Of a stretch of DNA of 27,018 nucleotides, positions 7,085 through 14,997 are shown in pieces. The notes beneath the pieces are model-generated. The model was not told the origin of the DNA. It saw only the letters and a program-made list of their open reading frames with translations, and did no database searches. A program made the translations under genes and the position numbers. Source of the DNA: Phascolarctobacterium sp. (lineage in GTDB: Bacteria > Bacillota > Negativicutes > Acidaminococcales > Acidaminococcaceae); NCBI GenBank assembly GCA_019417125.1, contig DXVZ01000149.1, forward strand, positions 1 to 27,018, given 5' to 3'. Positions within the stretch are counted from its first letter, which is position 1; every line of letters starts with the position of its first letter.

Positions 7085-7947
7085 TATATTACACTCCTTT
7101 TCACTGTTGTGGCAACCGCTGTTTCCAGTTGTAATGCCTGCAATTTATCTATTATTTTCTGCGCCGCAGTTTCATCGGGCGCAATAGCAAAAACGGTCGG
7201 CCCGCTGCCGCTCATCAGCGCGTAATCCGCACCGGCGGCAAGCAGTTTTTCTTTTATCTCGCTCACAATAGGGTATTGGGCGCAAGTTACGCCTTCCAGC
7301 GCGTTGCCCATGCCGTCAAGCGGCAGTTTGGCATTGCCTTTTTTCAGCTGCGATGCCAAAAGCTGCACGTCCGGGTGCTGCGGCGCTGTTAAAGCGTCAA
7401 ATTCTTTATACACCCACGCGGTGGATACGGCAAGCTGTGGTTTTGCCAGCACGATAACCGTTTCTTCTGGTTCAGGCAGCGGCGTTAAAACTTCGCCACG
7501 CCCTTCGGCAAGCGCTGTGCCACCACAAATACAAAACGGCACGTCGCTGCCAAGCTCCGCCGCAAGCGCTTGCAGTTCCACAACGCCAAGCCCCAGCTGC
7601 CACAATCGGTTCAGCCCGCGCAGTACGGCAGCGGCGTCGCTGCTGCCGCCGGCAAGGCCTGCCGCCATAAAAATGCGCTTACTAAGCGTTATCTTTACGT
7701 CAGGCTTTTTGTTAAAACGCTCTGCCATCAGCACAGCCGCTTTATAAGCAAGGTTTGTGGCATCGCCCGGCAATTCCTTGCAGCCTGTTTCTACCACAAG
7801 CCCATCGTGCAGCTCCAGCGTTACGGCATCGGCAAGGCTGACGCTTTGCATTACCATGCACACTTTGTGATAACCGTCCGCACGTTTGCCAAGCACATCA
7901 AGCCCCAGATTTATTTTGGCATAAGCCTTTTCTGTAATTTTTTCCAT
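7084..7947 (-). CDS. ispE: 4-diphosphocytidyl-2-C-methyl-D-erythritol kinase
   Basis: A GHMP kinase of 287 residues that phosphorylates CDP-methylerythritol in the non-mevalonate (MEP) isoprenoid pathway. It has the family N terminus AKINLGLDVLGKRADGYHKV, the ATP loop GLAGGSSDAAAVLRGLN, and the C-terminal motif ALMSGSGPTVFA. I prefer the ATG at 7947 (MEKITEKAYAKINL) because AGGGA lies 6-7 bases before it; an ATG two codons upstream overlaps that site. It is the first gene of the leftward cluster. An AT-rich stretch with several possible -10 boxes lies just upstream (7960-8010), but I cannot pick one promoter with confidence. Confidence 0.95.
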   Translation of the reverse strand: MEKITEKAYAKINLGLDVLGKRADGYHKVCMVMQSVSLADAVTLELHDGLVVETGCKELPGDATNLAYKAAVLMAERFNKKPDVKITLSKRIFMAAGLAGGSSDAAAVLRGLNRLWQLGLGVVELQALAAELGSDVPFCICGGTALAEGRGEVLTPLPEPEETVIVLAKPQLAVSTAWVYKEFDALTAPQHPDVQLLASQLKKGNAKLPLDGMGNALEGVTCAQYPIVSEIKEKLLAAGADYALMSGSGPTVFAIAPDETAAQKIIDKLQALQLETAVATTVKRSVI

Positions 7948-8156
7948 AAACATCCCTGTTAAGTCAAAATTCTGTATACAATATATTTTATCATATTTTA
8001 AGCTGCTTGGCTTTATGTGCGTTTAAAAAGTTGTAAAAATTTTTAAAGTGATTTTAAATTTTGCCGCTTTTGCCGTAAATCGCCGCTCAGCAATTTATTT
8101 TTTGCGCAAAAAATGATAAGATTATAACAGCTAAACAAAATTTAAAGGAGCACATT

Positions 8157-9062
8157 ATGGGTTACCAAATTTACCGCTATACAATGGTCGTTATCGGCTG
8201 CCTTATTACGGCGGCTGCCATTAATCTGTTTTATATTCCCAACATGCTTTTAAGCGGCGGCGTTACGGGCATGGGCTTTCTGGTGTACTATCTTGCCGGG
8301 CTGCCTATCGGCGTTATGAACATTGTTTTAAACATTCCGCTGTTTTACCTGGCGTGGAAGTACATGGACAAGGAATACTTCTTTGGTTCGCTGGCAAGCA
8401 TGACGTTTTTATCGCTTGCCATTGACGCGCTGCACTTTTTAACCGCCTACACGCCGGACGTACCGGAAAAAATGCTCAGCTGCATTACCGGCGGCGTTAT
8501 GTACGGCATCGGCATGGGTATTGTTTACCGTGTCGGCGGCGGCACCGGCGGCATGGATATAGTCGGCGGCATTATCAACAAATATTACAGCATCAGCCAG
8601 GGCACAACCAATTTCATTTTTAATATTTTCATTATGCTCTGCGGCACGGCAGCGTTCGGCATTGAATCCGTGCTGTACACGATGCTGACCTTTTTTATCG
8701 TGTTTAAAGTTACCAACACCATTGCGTCAGGCTTCGATTACAAGAAAAACATTATCATCATCAGCGAGCATTATGATGAAATTGCCGAAGGCATTATTAA
8801 AATTGTAGGGCGCGGCGTTACTTACCTGTACGGCGAAGGCGCGTACACCCACCAGCAGCGTAAAGTGCTGTTCGTCGTTGCCAAACTGACGCAGGTAGCG
8901 CGCATCCGCCAGATTGTGCGCAAAAAGGATCCCGGCGCGTTTATGATTATCACCGAAGCGAGCGATGTATTCGGGCGCGGCTTTACTTCCGCCCCCAGCG
9001 GCAAACATAAGCAAAAGAAAATTTTTGCGCTGATTAACCATTACGAGGAAGAAGGTAAATAA
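8157..9062 (+). CDS. YitT family membrane protein (DUF161 plus DUF2179)
   Basis: A 301-residue protein with about five to six hydrophobic segments in the first 200 residues, followed by a soluble domain. The glycine-rich pieces LLSGGVTGMGFL and YRVGGGTGGMDIVGGIINKY are characteristic of YitT proteins. The C-terminal part (about 205-290), with GRGVTYLYGEGAYT and VRKKDPGAFMIITEASDVFG, matches DUF2179, a small domain thought to bind a ligand. Function is not established in the family. TTAAAGGAG is placed well before the ATG. It begins a plus-strand run of three close genes, divergent from ispE; 8030-8156 is AT-rich and should hold the promoter. Confidence 0.92.
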   Translation: MGYQIYRYTMVVIGCLITAAAINLFYIPNMLLSGGVTGMGFLVYYLAGLPIGVMNIVLNIPLFYLAWKYMDKEYFFGSLASMTFLSLAIDALHFLTAYTPDVPEKMLSCITGGVMYGIGMGIVYRVGGGTGGMDIVGGIINKYYSISQGTTNFIFNIFIMLCGTAAFGIESVLYTMLTFFIVFKVTNTIASGFDYKKNIIIISEHYDEIAEGIIKIVGRGVTYLYGEGAYTHQQRKVLFVVAKLTQVARIRQIVRKKDPGAFMIITEASDVFGRGFTSAPSGKHKQKKIFALINHYEEEGK

Positions 9063-9063
9063 T

Positions 9064-9960
9064 GTGAGCCCCAAAACCCGCCCCGTGCTGGCGATTATGG
9101 CGGCTGCCTGCCTGTGGGGCTTTATCGGCTGGTTTTCTTATGTTTTAATGTTCTACGGTTTTTCGCCTTTGCAAATAGTTGCTGTGCGTACAGTGGCAGG
9201 TTCCGTGTTTATGACGGCGCTGCTTTTGTGGCGCGCGCCGCAGCTGTTAAAAATACACCTGCGCGATATTTGGATGTTTACCGGCACCGGTATTATCAGC
9301 CTATTGCTGTTCAACCTGTTTTACCTTATAACTTTTTCGCTCAGCAGCCTGTCGGTAGCAGTTATGCTGCTGTATACCGCGCCGGTGTTTGTTATGCTGC
9401 TTTCCGTGTTGCTGTTTAAAGAGCGCTTAACGCGCGGTAAGCTGCTGACGCTGGCTTCCACTGTTCTTGGCTGCCTGTTTTTATCGGGCGTGCTTACCGG
9501 CAGCTGGCAATGCCCACCAGAAGCTTTTATAACCGGTATTCTTTCCGGTTTCGGCTATGCGCTGTACAGCATTTTCAGCAAGTACGCATTAGTTAAGTAC
9601 GATTCGGCAACTATTTCTGCCTGGACGTTCTACCTGGCATCGCTGCCGCTTTTGCCCTTTTGCCGCCCCGGCGAGATGCTGGACTGCTTTGTGCTGATAC
9701 CGGATACGGCGATAGCGGCGGCAGGTATAAGCCTATTATGCACGGTAATGCCGTATTTGCTGTACACTTACGGCTTAAAATATGTTGAAGCGGGCTACGC
9801 TTCCATTTTGGCGATGCTGGAACCAGTCGTCGGCTGTTTAATTGGGCTGATGGTTTTGGGCGAAAGCTTTTCATCTGCCAAAGCTGCGGGGCTGTTTTTT
9901 ATACTTGCCGCCATTATGATTTTAAACAGCGGCAGCCTGTTTAACAAAGGAAGGGAATAA
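9064..9960 (+). CDS. EamA/DMT family transporter
   Basis: A 298-residue inner-membrane protein of the drug/metabolite transporter superfamily, with ten hydrophobic segments arranged as two EamA repeats. Typical pieces are AACLWGFIGWFSYV at the start of repeat 1 and GLKYVEAGYASILAMLEPVV near the end of repeat 2. Members export amino acids, nucleotides or other metabolites; the substrate here is unknown. The start codon is GTG at 9064, one base after the stop of the YitT gene; an ATG overlapping it is followed at once by TGA and cannot be used. Translational coupling with the previous gene is likely. Confidence 0.92.
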   Translation: MSPKTRPVLAIMAAACLWGFIGWFSYVLMFYGFSPLQIVAVRTVAGSVFMTALLLWRAPQLLKIHLRDIWMFTGTGIISLLLFNLFYLITFSLSSLSVAVMLLYTAPVFVMLLSVLLFKERLTRGKLLTLASTVLGCLFLSGVLTGSWQCPPEAFITGILSGFGYALYSIFSKYALVKYDSATISAWTFYLASLPLLPFCRPGEMLDCFVLIPDTAIAAAGISLLCTVMPYLLYTYGLKYVEAGYASILAMLEPVVGCLIGLMVLGESFSSAKAAGLFFILAAIMILNSGSLFNKGRE

Positions 9961-9961
9961 A

Positions 9962-10438
9962 ATGATTTTAATAAGCGCGTGCCTGTTGGGGCGCAATGTA
10001 AAATACAGCGGCGGCAACAATTTATGCCCGTGGCTGGCAAAATATTACAATACCCAAGATTTTATGGCGTTTTGCCCAGAATGCCTGGCAAAGCTGCCGA
10101 TACCGCGCCCGCCGGCGGAAATACAAAATGGCAGCGGCGAAGATGTTTTAAACGGTACGGCACGTGTACTGGATAGAACCGGGCTGGACGTAACAGCGGA
10201 ATTTTTAAGCGGCGCCCGAAAAGCGCTGGCAATCGCTAAACGCCATGGCGTAACCTGCGCCATTTTTAAAGCCCGCAGCCCGTCCTGCGGCTGCGGGCAA
10301 ATTTACGATGGCAGTTTCAGCGGCAGCAAAAAGGACGGCAACGGCGTAACGGCGGCGCTGTTTATTCAGCATGGAATTAAGGTTTACACCGAAGAAACCC
10401 TCACTGAAACGGAACTTTTAAAACTTTTAGGGAAATAA
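9962..10438 (+). CDS. DUF523 family protein
   Basis: A 158-residue soluble protein of a widespread family of unknown function. It shows the family features: N-terminal ISACLLGRNVKYSGGNN, FCPECLAKLPIPRPPAEI, and ARSPSCGCGQIYDG. The clustered cysteines suggest metal or Fe-S binding, but this is inference. The ATG is preceded by AAAGGAAGGG and follows the DMT gene stop by one base, so it is cotranslated with the transporter. No terminator is obvious between its stop and the next small gene, which has its own -10 box. Confidence 0.9.
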   Translation: MILISACLLGRNVKYSGGNNLCPWLAKYYNTQDFMAFCPECLAKLPIPRPPAEIQNGSGEDVLNGTARVLDRTGLDVTAEFLSGARKALAIAKRHGVTCAIFKARSPSCGCGQIYDGSFSGSKKDGNGVTAALFIQHGIKVYTEETLTETELLKLLGK

Positions 10439-10471
10439 AATAATTTTATAGCTTTAACTCTAAATATGGTT

Positions 10472-10477
10472 TATAAT
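10472..10477 (+). promoter_or_regulatory. -10 box ahead of the 58-residue ORF
   Basis: A perfect TATAAT sits 44 bases before the small ORF. The matching -35 region (around 10449-10454, TAGCTT) is poor, so the promoter may be weak or regulated. Confidence 0.4.
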
Positions 10478-10520
10478 AAAGTTAAGGAATAATCTTTGTT
10501 ATAAAAGGAGGATTGCTGTT

Positions 10521-10697
10521 ATGAATAAATATGATAATGATTTAATTAAGCTTGATTATAAAAAACGTCCAAAAAAAGCTGCCGATACAATGACACCTTA
10601 TGATAAAGCAATCCGCATTATGTTTAAAGTTTTATTTTTTATGTTGATTTATATGTTTTTTATGGGCATCGTGAGTTACTTTTTAAACGCTTTTTAA
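10521..10697 (+). CDS. Small single-pass membrane protein, 58 residues
   Basis: I do not recognise this protein. It begins MNKYDNDLIKLDYKKRPKKA, a highly charged and basic N terminus of about 32 residues, followed by one hydrophobic segment (about residues 35-55, rich in Phe, Met, Ile and Leu) and ends YFLNAF. By the positive-inside rule the N terminus should be in the cytoplasm. Support for it as a real gene is the AAAGGAGG site 9 bases before the ATG, the TATAAT upstream and a strong terminator 13 bases after the stop. Its codons are more AT-rich than those of neighbouring genes. No function can be assigned; small membrane proteins of this kind often modulate larger membrane complexes. Confidence 0.72.
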   Translation: MNKYDNDLIKLDYKKRPKKAADTMTPYDKAIRIMFKVLFFMLIYMFFMGIVSYFLNAF

Positions 10698-10710
10698 AAA
10701 TTGCACTTTA

Positions 10711-10739
10711 GCCTCCGCATTAACTGCGGAGGCTTTTTT
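10711..10739 (+). terminator. Rho-independent terminator of the plus-strand genes
   Basis: A perfect 9-bp stem GCCTCCGCA/TGCGGAGGC with loop TTAAC is followed by six T. It closes the 58-residue ORF transcript. Confidence 0.92.
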
Positions 10740-10743
10740 GCGC

Positions 10744-10777
10744 AAAAAAATAACGCAAATACGCTGCCGTATCTGCG
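10744..10777 (-). terminator. Rho-independent terminator after the csoR-like gene
   Basis: On the minus strand CGCAGATACG, loop GCAG and CGTATTTGCG form a 10-bp stem with one G-T pair, followed by TTATTTTTTT. It lies 30 bases past the stop codon, back to back with the plus-strand terminator, so the two converging units are insulated. Confidence 0.88.
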
Positions 10778-10806
10778 CCTGTAATTACTGCTTATATACT
10801 GCGGCG

Positions 10807-11082
10807 TTACGCCATATTGGCGAAACGCTCAACTGCCTTAGTAAAGTTTTGAATGGTTTTTTCAGCGTCGCCGTGCTCAATGCCATCGCGCACGCAGTGC
10901 TGGATATGCCCTTCCAGTACAACCTGCCCCACACGGTGCAGCGCAGATTTGGCGGCGTTAATCTGCATCAGAATGTCCTCGCAGGCTACGTCCTCATCAA
11001 CCATTCTGTCGATAGCCTGCACCTGCCCGATAATTTTTTTTAAGCGGCGGTGCAGGTTGTCAGCATCCATACATTGTCTCAT
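10807..11082 (-). CDS. CsoR/FrmR family metal-sensing repressor
   Basis: A 91-residue all-helical DNA-binding protein of the DUF156 family. The family signature is clear: LHRRLKKIIGQVQAIDRMV at residues 10-28, then VACEDILMQI and EGHIQHC. The ligand set Cys34, His59 and Cys63 matches the Cys-His-Cys triad of copper(I)-sensing CsoR rather than the two-Cys set of persulfide sensors or the His-rich set of nickel/cobalt RcnR. Copper sensing is therefore likely but not proven. GGAGG is 6 bases before the ATG. It follows the SLC13 gene by 39 bases, and no copper exporter or chaperone gene is in the window, so its target is not evident. Confidence 0.9.
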   Translation of the reverse strand: MRQCMDADNLHRRLKKIIGQVQAIDRMVDEDVACEDILMQINAAKSALHRVGQVVLEGHIQHCVRDGIEHGDAEKTIQNFTKAVERFANMA

Positions 11083-11101
11083 CTAAATCCTCCCATTCCA
11101 T

Positions 11102-11117
11102 GGCGCTGTTAAGCGCC
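11102..11117 (-). other. Intercistronic hairpin between the SLC13 and csoR-like genes
   Basis: A perfect GGCGCT/AGCGCC stem with a 4-base loop lies in the 39-base gap. No T tract follows, so it is not a terminator; it could affect message stability or be a protein-binding palindrome. Confidence 0.4.
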
Positions 11118-11121
11118 GGCT

Positions 11122-12378
11122 TTAAAAAGGCCAAACCAACGGCACAATAATAACCGTGGCTGCAAAACACAAAAGTATCAGCGGCAAACCTGCTTTTATA
11201 TAATCAACAAAACGGTATTTGCCTGGGCCGACCATCAGCGTACACGGCGGCGTGCCGATAGGCGTTGCAAAAGCGCACGACGATGCTACGGCAATAACCA
11301 TTAACAGCGGATAGGGCGAAATGCCAAGTTTTTGCGCAATGGCGATACCGATTGGCGCCAGCAGCGCCGCGGAAGCGGAATTACTCATAAACTGCGTTAA
11401 CAGCGCCGTTACCGCAAACAACAAAATAATTATTACCACCGGCGAGGGCGTACCCAGCGCCATCAACAGCCAGCGCACTAAAAGCTCTGCCGCACCGGTG
11501 TTATACAAAGCGTGCGATACAGGCATCATGCCGGCAAACAGAAAAATCGTACTCCATTCAATGGAATGGTATGCCTGCTTTTCCGTCAAGCAGCCCGTCA
11601 GCACGCACACCAGCGCGCCGATAACCGCCGCCATTTCAATCGTAATCTTCTGTAAATCAAGGCACATAACAATTACGCAGCCAGCCAAAATGCAGCCAGC
11701 AATAACCTGCTTCGGCACGTTGTGCTGCATCGGGTCAAGTTCCGCCAAAAATTTTTCCGGCACTTCGCCACCCTCAGGCAGCAGTTTACGCCCGATAAAA
11801 TACATATAAACAATGGTCAGCACTGTAAGCGGCACGCCAATCCAGGCAAATTCAAAAAAGCCAAACGGGCGATAGCCGAAATTGCTCAGCGCGCCGCTGA
11901 CGATAATGTTCGGCGGCGTACCAACCAGGCTAATCATACCGCCGCAGCACACGGCGTAAGCCAATGGCAGCAGCTGGCGAGAAGGCGCCATTTTAGCAGC
12001 CGCGCAAATGCCCATAACCACCGGCAGCAGGCACGCCGCCGTGCCGGTGTTGGAAAGGCAGGTGCTTAATACCGCCGCTACAACCATAATACACAGCATT
12101 AAGTTTTTTTGGCTTTTGCCCGCACGCTTAACTATAAACACGCCGATGCTGTGCGCCAGCCCGGTGTGGAACATCGCCGCGCCTACCACAAACATACCGG
12201 CAAACAATGTAACCGTAGGGTTAGAAAGCCCCAAAAACACCATATCATCAGGTACAAAATTTAAAAATCCGCAAATGATCGCCCCGCCCATAGCGGTTAC
12301 CGCCAAAGGCAGCAGCTCGGTTATAAACAGCAGGGCCATTACGCCCAAAAGGATCAAACAGCCAATAGCCGGATCCAT
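11122..12378 (-). CDS. SLC13/DASS family anion:Na+ symporter
   Basis: A 418-residue inner-membrane transporter of the divalent anion:sodium symporter group, which takes up C4-dicarboxylates, citrate or sulfate-like anions. Two repeats each end with the family Ser-Asn-Thr type motif: LSNTGTAACLLPV (about residue 107) and MSNSASAALLAPI (about residue 330). Each is followed by a proline-containing loop, LVGTPPNIIVSG and TPIGTPPCTLMVG. About eleven to twelve hydrophobic segments are present. The second motif has Ser instead of Thr, so the substrate cannot be predicted. GAGGTG precedes the ATG, and it begins 28 bases after the ftsH stop, so it is probably cotranscribed with ftsH. Confidence 0.9.
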   Translation of the reverse strand: MDPAIGCLILLGVMALLFITELLPLAVTAMGGAIICGFLNFVPDDMVFLGLSNPTVTLFAGMFVVGAAMFHTGLAHSIGVFIVKRAGKSQKNLMLCIMVVAAVLSTCLSNTGTAACLLPVVMGICAAAKMAPSRQLLPLAYAVCCGGMISLVGTPPNIIVSGALSNFGYRPFGFFEFAWIGVPLTVLTIVYMYFIGRKLLPEGGEVPEKFLAELDPMQHNVPKQVIAGCILAGCVIVMCLDLQKITIEMAAVIGALVCVLTGCLTEKQAYHSIEWSTIFLFAGMMPVSHALYNTGAAELLVRWLLMALGTPSPVVIIILLFAVTALLTQFMSNSASAALLAPIGIAIAQKLGISPYPLLMVIAVASSCAFATPIGTPPCTLMVGPGKYRFVDYIKAGLPLILLCFAATVIIVPLVWPF

Positions 12379-12406
12379 ACCTTCACCTCAATCCCATCAA
12401 ATTAAT

Positions 12407-14350
12407 TTATTCGTCACTTCCGTTCACAGGCTCTGCCGGTGCGGCTGTATTGTCAAGCACTTTAGCTTCTGCATTGCTTTCGCCTTCCGCAACGGTTACG
12501 GCAGTAGTTTCAATAACGGTTTCATTTTTATCCTGCCTGCCGTTTTGCAAAATATCCATAAACTCTTCGCCGGTAATGGTTTCTTTTTCCAAAAGATAAG
12601 CCGAAAGCTCGTGCAGCTTATCTATGTTAGCCTCCAAAATAGCGCGCGCTTTTTCGTGTGCCGCTTTAATAATTTCCATAACTTTAGCGTCAATTTTGCC
12701 GCTGGTGGTTTCAGAACAAGCTAGCGAAGTATCGCCGCCCAGGTAAGCATTGGTAACTGTTTCTGTCGCCATCATGTCAAACTCGTCCGTCATGCCAAAG
12801 CGCGTAACCATGGCGCGGGCAATGCGCGTTGCCTGCTCAATATCGTTGCTGGCGCCAGTGGTAATGCTCTTAAAAATAACTTCTTCAGCACTGCGCCCAC
12901 CTGTAAGCGTAACAATTTTATTAAACAGTTCATCCTTACTCATCAGCACATTATCATCTTCCGAAACCTGCATGGTGTAGCCCAGCGCGCCGCTGGTGCG
13001 CGGTACAATGGTAATTTTGTGCACCGGTGCGGAGTTTTTCTGGCGTGCGGCAACAAGCGCATGCCCAATTTCGTGGTAAGCTACAATGCGCTTCTGTTCT
13101 TTGGGTATTACAGCGCCCTTACGCTGGTAACCGGCAATAACAACTTCTACAGATTCTTCAAAATCGCTTTGGCTTACGCTGTCATGGTGCATACGCACGG
13201 CGCGCAGCGCCGCTTCATTAACGATGTTGGCAAGTTCCGCGCCAGAAGCACCGCTGGTGGCACGGGCAATAGCCTTGTAATCAATATTATCATCCGTTTT
13301 AATGTTTTTGGCGTGTACGCGCAAAATAGCTTCGCGCCCCTGCAAATCAGGCAGTTCAACAGGAATGCGCCTGTCGAAGCGTCCCGGGCGTAAAAGCGCC
13401 TTATCCAGCGAATCAGGCCTGTTGGTAGCAGCCAAAATAACAATGCCTTTGCTGCCGTCAAAGCCGTCCATCTCCGAAAGCAGCTGGTTCAAAGTCTGCT
13501 CACGCTCGTCATTGCCGCCAAAGCGTCCGCTGTCGCGCTTTTTGCCGATAGCATCAATTTCGTCGATAAAGATAATGCACGGTGCTTTTTCCTGCGCCTG
13601 CTTAAACAAATCGCGCACACGGGCAGCGCCCATGCCTACAAACATTTCAATAAATTCACTGCCGCTGATGCTGAAAAACGGCACCTTTGCTTCGCCAGCA
13701 ACTGCACGCGCAAGCAAAGTTTTACCGGTACCCGGAGGCCCGACGAGCAATGCGCCCTTAGGCATATTAGCGCCGATAGCCTTGTATTTATCCGGGTGAT
13801 GCAGAAAATCAACCAATTCCATTAAGGCTTCCTTGGCTTCATTCTGCCCGGCAACATCAGTAAAAGTTTTGCCAGTTTGGTTTTCCACATAAACTTTGGC
13901 GTTGCTCTTGCCAAAATTCAGCGCTCCGCCGCCGCCCATGCGCCCTGCCATAAAGCGCATAAATAGCTGGCCAATTACTACAAAAAACAAAATCGGCAGA
14001 ATCCAGTTATACAAAAAGTTTTCCAGAGGCGTGTTTTCTTTTGGTATTACCTGCGAAAACTCAACCTTCTTTTCCATCAAGCTGTTAACCAACTGCGGGT
14101 CCTCTACCCTGCCGGTAACGTAAATCTGGTCGCCGTTATCCTTACCCAGCACAGCAATTTTGTTATTGGTAATTTCAACCTTAGCAACCTTGCCTTCGTC
14201 CACCATCTGCAAAAAACTGCTGTATGTAATCTCCTGCACCTTCGGGCTGAAGAACATCGGTATAATAACCGTATTCAGTAAAAGCAAAATTGCCAACGCC
14301 AACATATAATAGTAATATATTGATTTTTTAGGTCCTTGATTTTTATTCAT
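12407..14350 (-). CDS. ftsH: ATP-dependent zinc metalloprotease FtsH
   Basis: A membrane-anchored AAA+ protease of 647 residues that degrades damaged membrane proteins and regulators. Two N-terminal membrane segments lie at about residues 12-34 and 112-131. The AAA domain has Walker A GPPGTGKT (204-211), the pore loop FVGMGAARVRDLF, Walker B IIFIDEID and the second region of homology ending RPGRFDRR. The protease domain has HEIGH (426-430) in place of the more common HEAGH, and the Asp of TGASNDIEQAT as third zinc ligand. The tail after about 600 is acidic and variable. I chose the ATG at 14350 (MNKNQGPKKS) because the upstream ATG at 14362 lies inside the GGAGGG ribosome binding site. The neighbouring hpt/tilS genes common in other Firmicutes are absent. 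Confidence 0.96.
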   Translation of the reverse strand: MNKNQGPKKSIYYYYMLALAILLLLNTVIIPMFFSPKVQEITYSSFLQMVDEGKVAKVEITNNKIAVLGKDNGDQIYVTGRVEDPQLVNSLMEKKVEFSQVIPKENTPLENFLYNWILPILFFVVIGQLFMRFMAGRMGGGGALNFGKSNAKVYVENQTGKTFTDVAGQNEAKEALMELVDFLHHPDKYKAIGANMPKGALLVGPPGTGKTLLARAVAGEAKVPFFSISGSEFIEMFVGMGAARVRDLFKQAQEKAPCIIFIDEIDAIGKKRDSGRFGGNDEREQTLNQLLSEMDGFDGSKGIVILAATNRPDSLDKALLRPGRFDRRIPVELPDLQGREAILRVHAKNIKTDDNIDYKAIARATSGASGAELANIVNEAALRAVRMHHDSVSQSDFEESVEVVIAGYQRKGAVIPKEQKRIVAYHEIGHALVAARQKNSAPVHKITIVPRTSGALGYTMQVSEDDNVLMSKDELFNKIVTLTGGRSAEEVIFKSITTGASNDIEQATRIARAMVTRFGMTDEFDMMATETVTNAYLGGDTSLACSETTSGKIDAKVMEIIKAAHEKARAILEANIDKLHELSAYLLEKETITGEEFMDILQNGRQDKNETVIETTAVTVAEGESNAEAKVLDNTAAPAEPVNGSDE

Positions 14351-14394
14351 TGCGCCCTCCATATAAAAATAGCATAAAATGATAAATATATTTT

Positions 14395-14422
14395 ATCTTA
14401 TCTAAATATAGAATACAAGCAA
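14395..14422 (-). promoter_or_regulatory. Possible promoter of ftsH
   Basis: On the minus strand TTGCTT (14417-14422) and TAAGAT (14395-14400) are 16 bases apart, about 45 bases before the start codon, in an AT-rich gap. The gap 14351-14564 holds this and the ATP synthase terminator and no gene. Confidence 0.4.
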
Positions 14423-14523
14423 TAAATGTACTAACGGCGCGTAAACTTTTTGTGACTTCTTAGTCAGTAAATTTGCATTTGCTAATTATTTATTTGTAAG
14501 AGCTTATTTTGCTGATCTAAAAC

Positions 14524-14555
14524 AAAAACGCACCTCATGTGAGAGGTGCGTTTTA
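14524..14555 (-). terminator. Rho-independent terminator of the ATP synthase operon
   Basis: A perfect ACGCACCTC/GAGGTGCGT stem, extended to 12 bp by A-T pairs, with a 6-base loop is followed on the minus strand by TTTTTGTTTT. It lies 10 bases past the atpC stop codon and ends the operon. Confidence 0.93.
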
Positions 14556-14564
14556 AGGTTAAGC

Positions 14565-14993
14565 TTATCTCATTTTGGCAGCCATGGAAAGTTCAACTGT
14601 CTTGATTCTGCCAAGAGCTCTTGCTTTGGCAGCTTCGGCTCTTTTAATGTTAATATCAACCGTAAAGTTGGCAATGCGGTTCTCAGCTCTTTCCAAAGCT
14701 GCATGCGCACGCTCAAGGTCAATATCCTCAGCTGCTTCAGCCTGAATGCTGAGAATTGTAATTTTATTTTTTATAATCTCAGCAAAGCCGCCCGATAAAT
14801 AAATGAAATGTTCTTCATTATCAGCGTCCCTGTATTTAAACGGAGCATCTTTAAGCGCTGCAATAGCAGGCATATGGTTGGCAAATACGCCAAAGCCGCC
14901 GTCTAAAGCTTCAAAGCCTGCATACACAACATCGTCTCTTTTAATGAAGTATTTATCAGGGGTTACAATTTCCAATTGCATTAAATTTGCCAT
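14565..14993 (-). CDS. atpC: ATP synthase F1 epsilon subunit
   Basis: The epsilon subunit (142 residues) is part of the rotating central stalk and can inhibit ATP hydrolysis. The N-terminal beta-sandwich shows LEIVTPDKYFIKRDDVVYAG and GDFG-like GGFGVFANHMPAI, then YLSGGFAEI. The C-terminal helical hairpin (about residues 88-142) begins AAEDIDLERAHAALERAENR. Start at 14993 is supported by GGTGG 8 bases upstream, inside the end of atpD, with a 4-base gap. Last gene of the operon, followed at once by the terminator. Confidence 0.95.
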   Translation of the reverse strand: MANLMQLEIVTPDKYFIKRDDVVYAGFEALDGGFGVFANHMPAIAALKDAPFKYRDADNEEHFIYLSGGFAEIIKNKITILSIQAEAAEDIDLERAHAALERAENRIANFTVDINIKRAEAAKARALGRIKTVELSMAAKMR

Positions 14994-14997
14994 GCAA

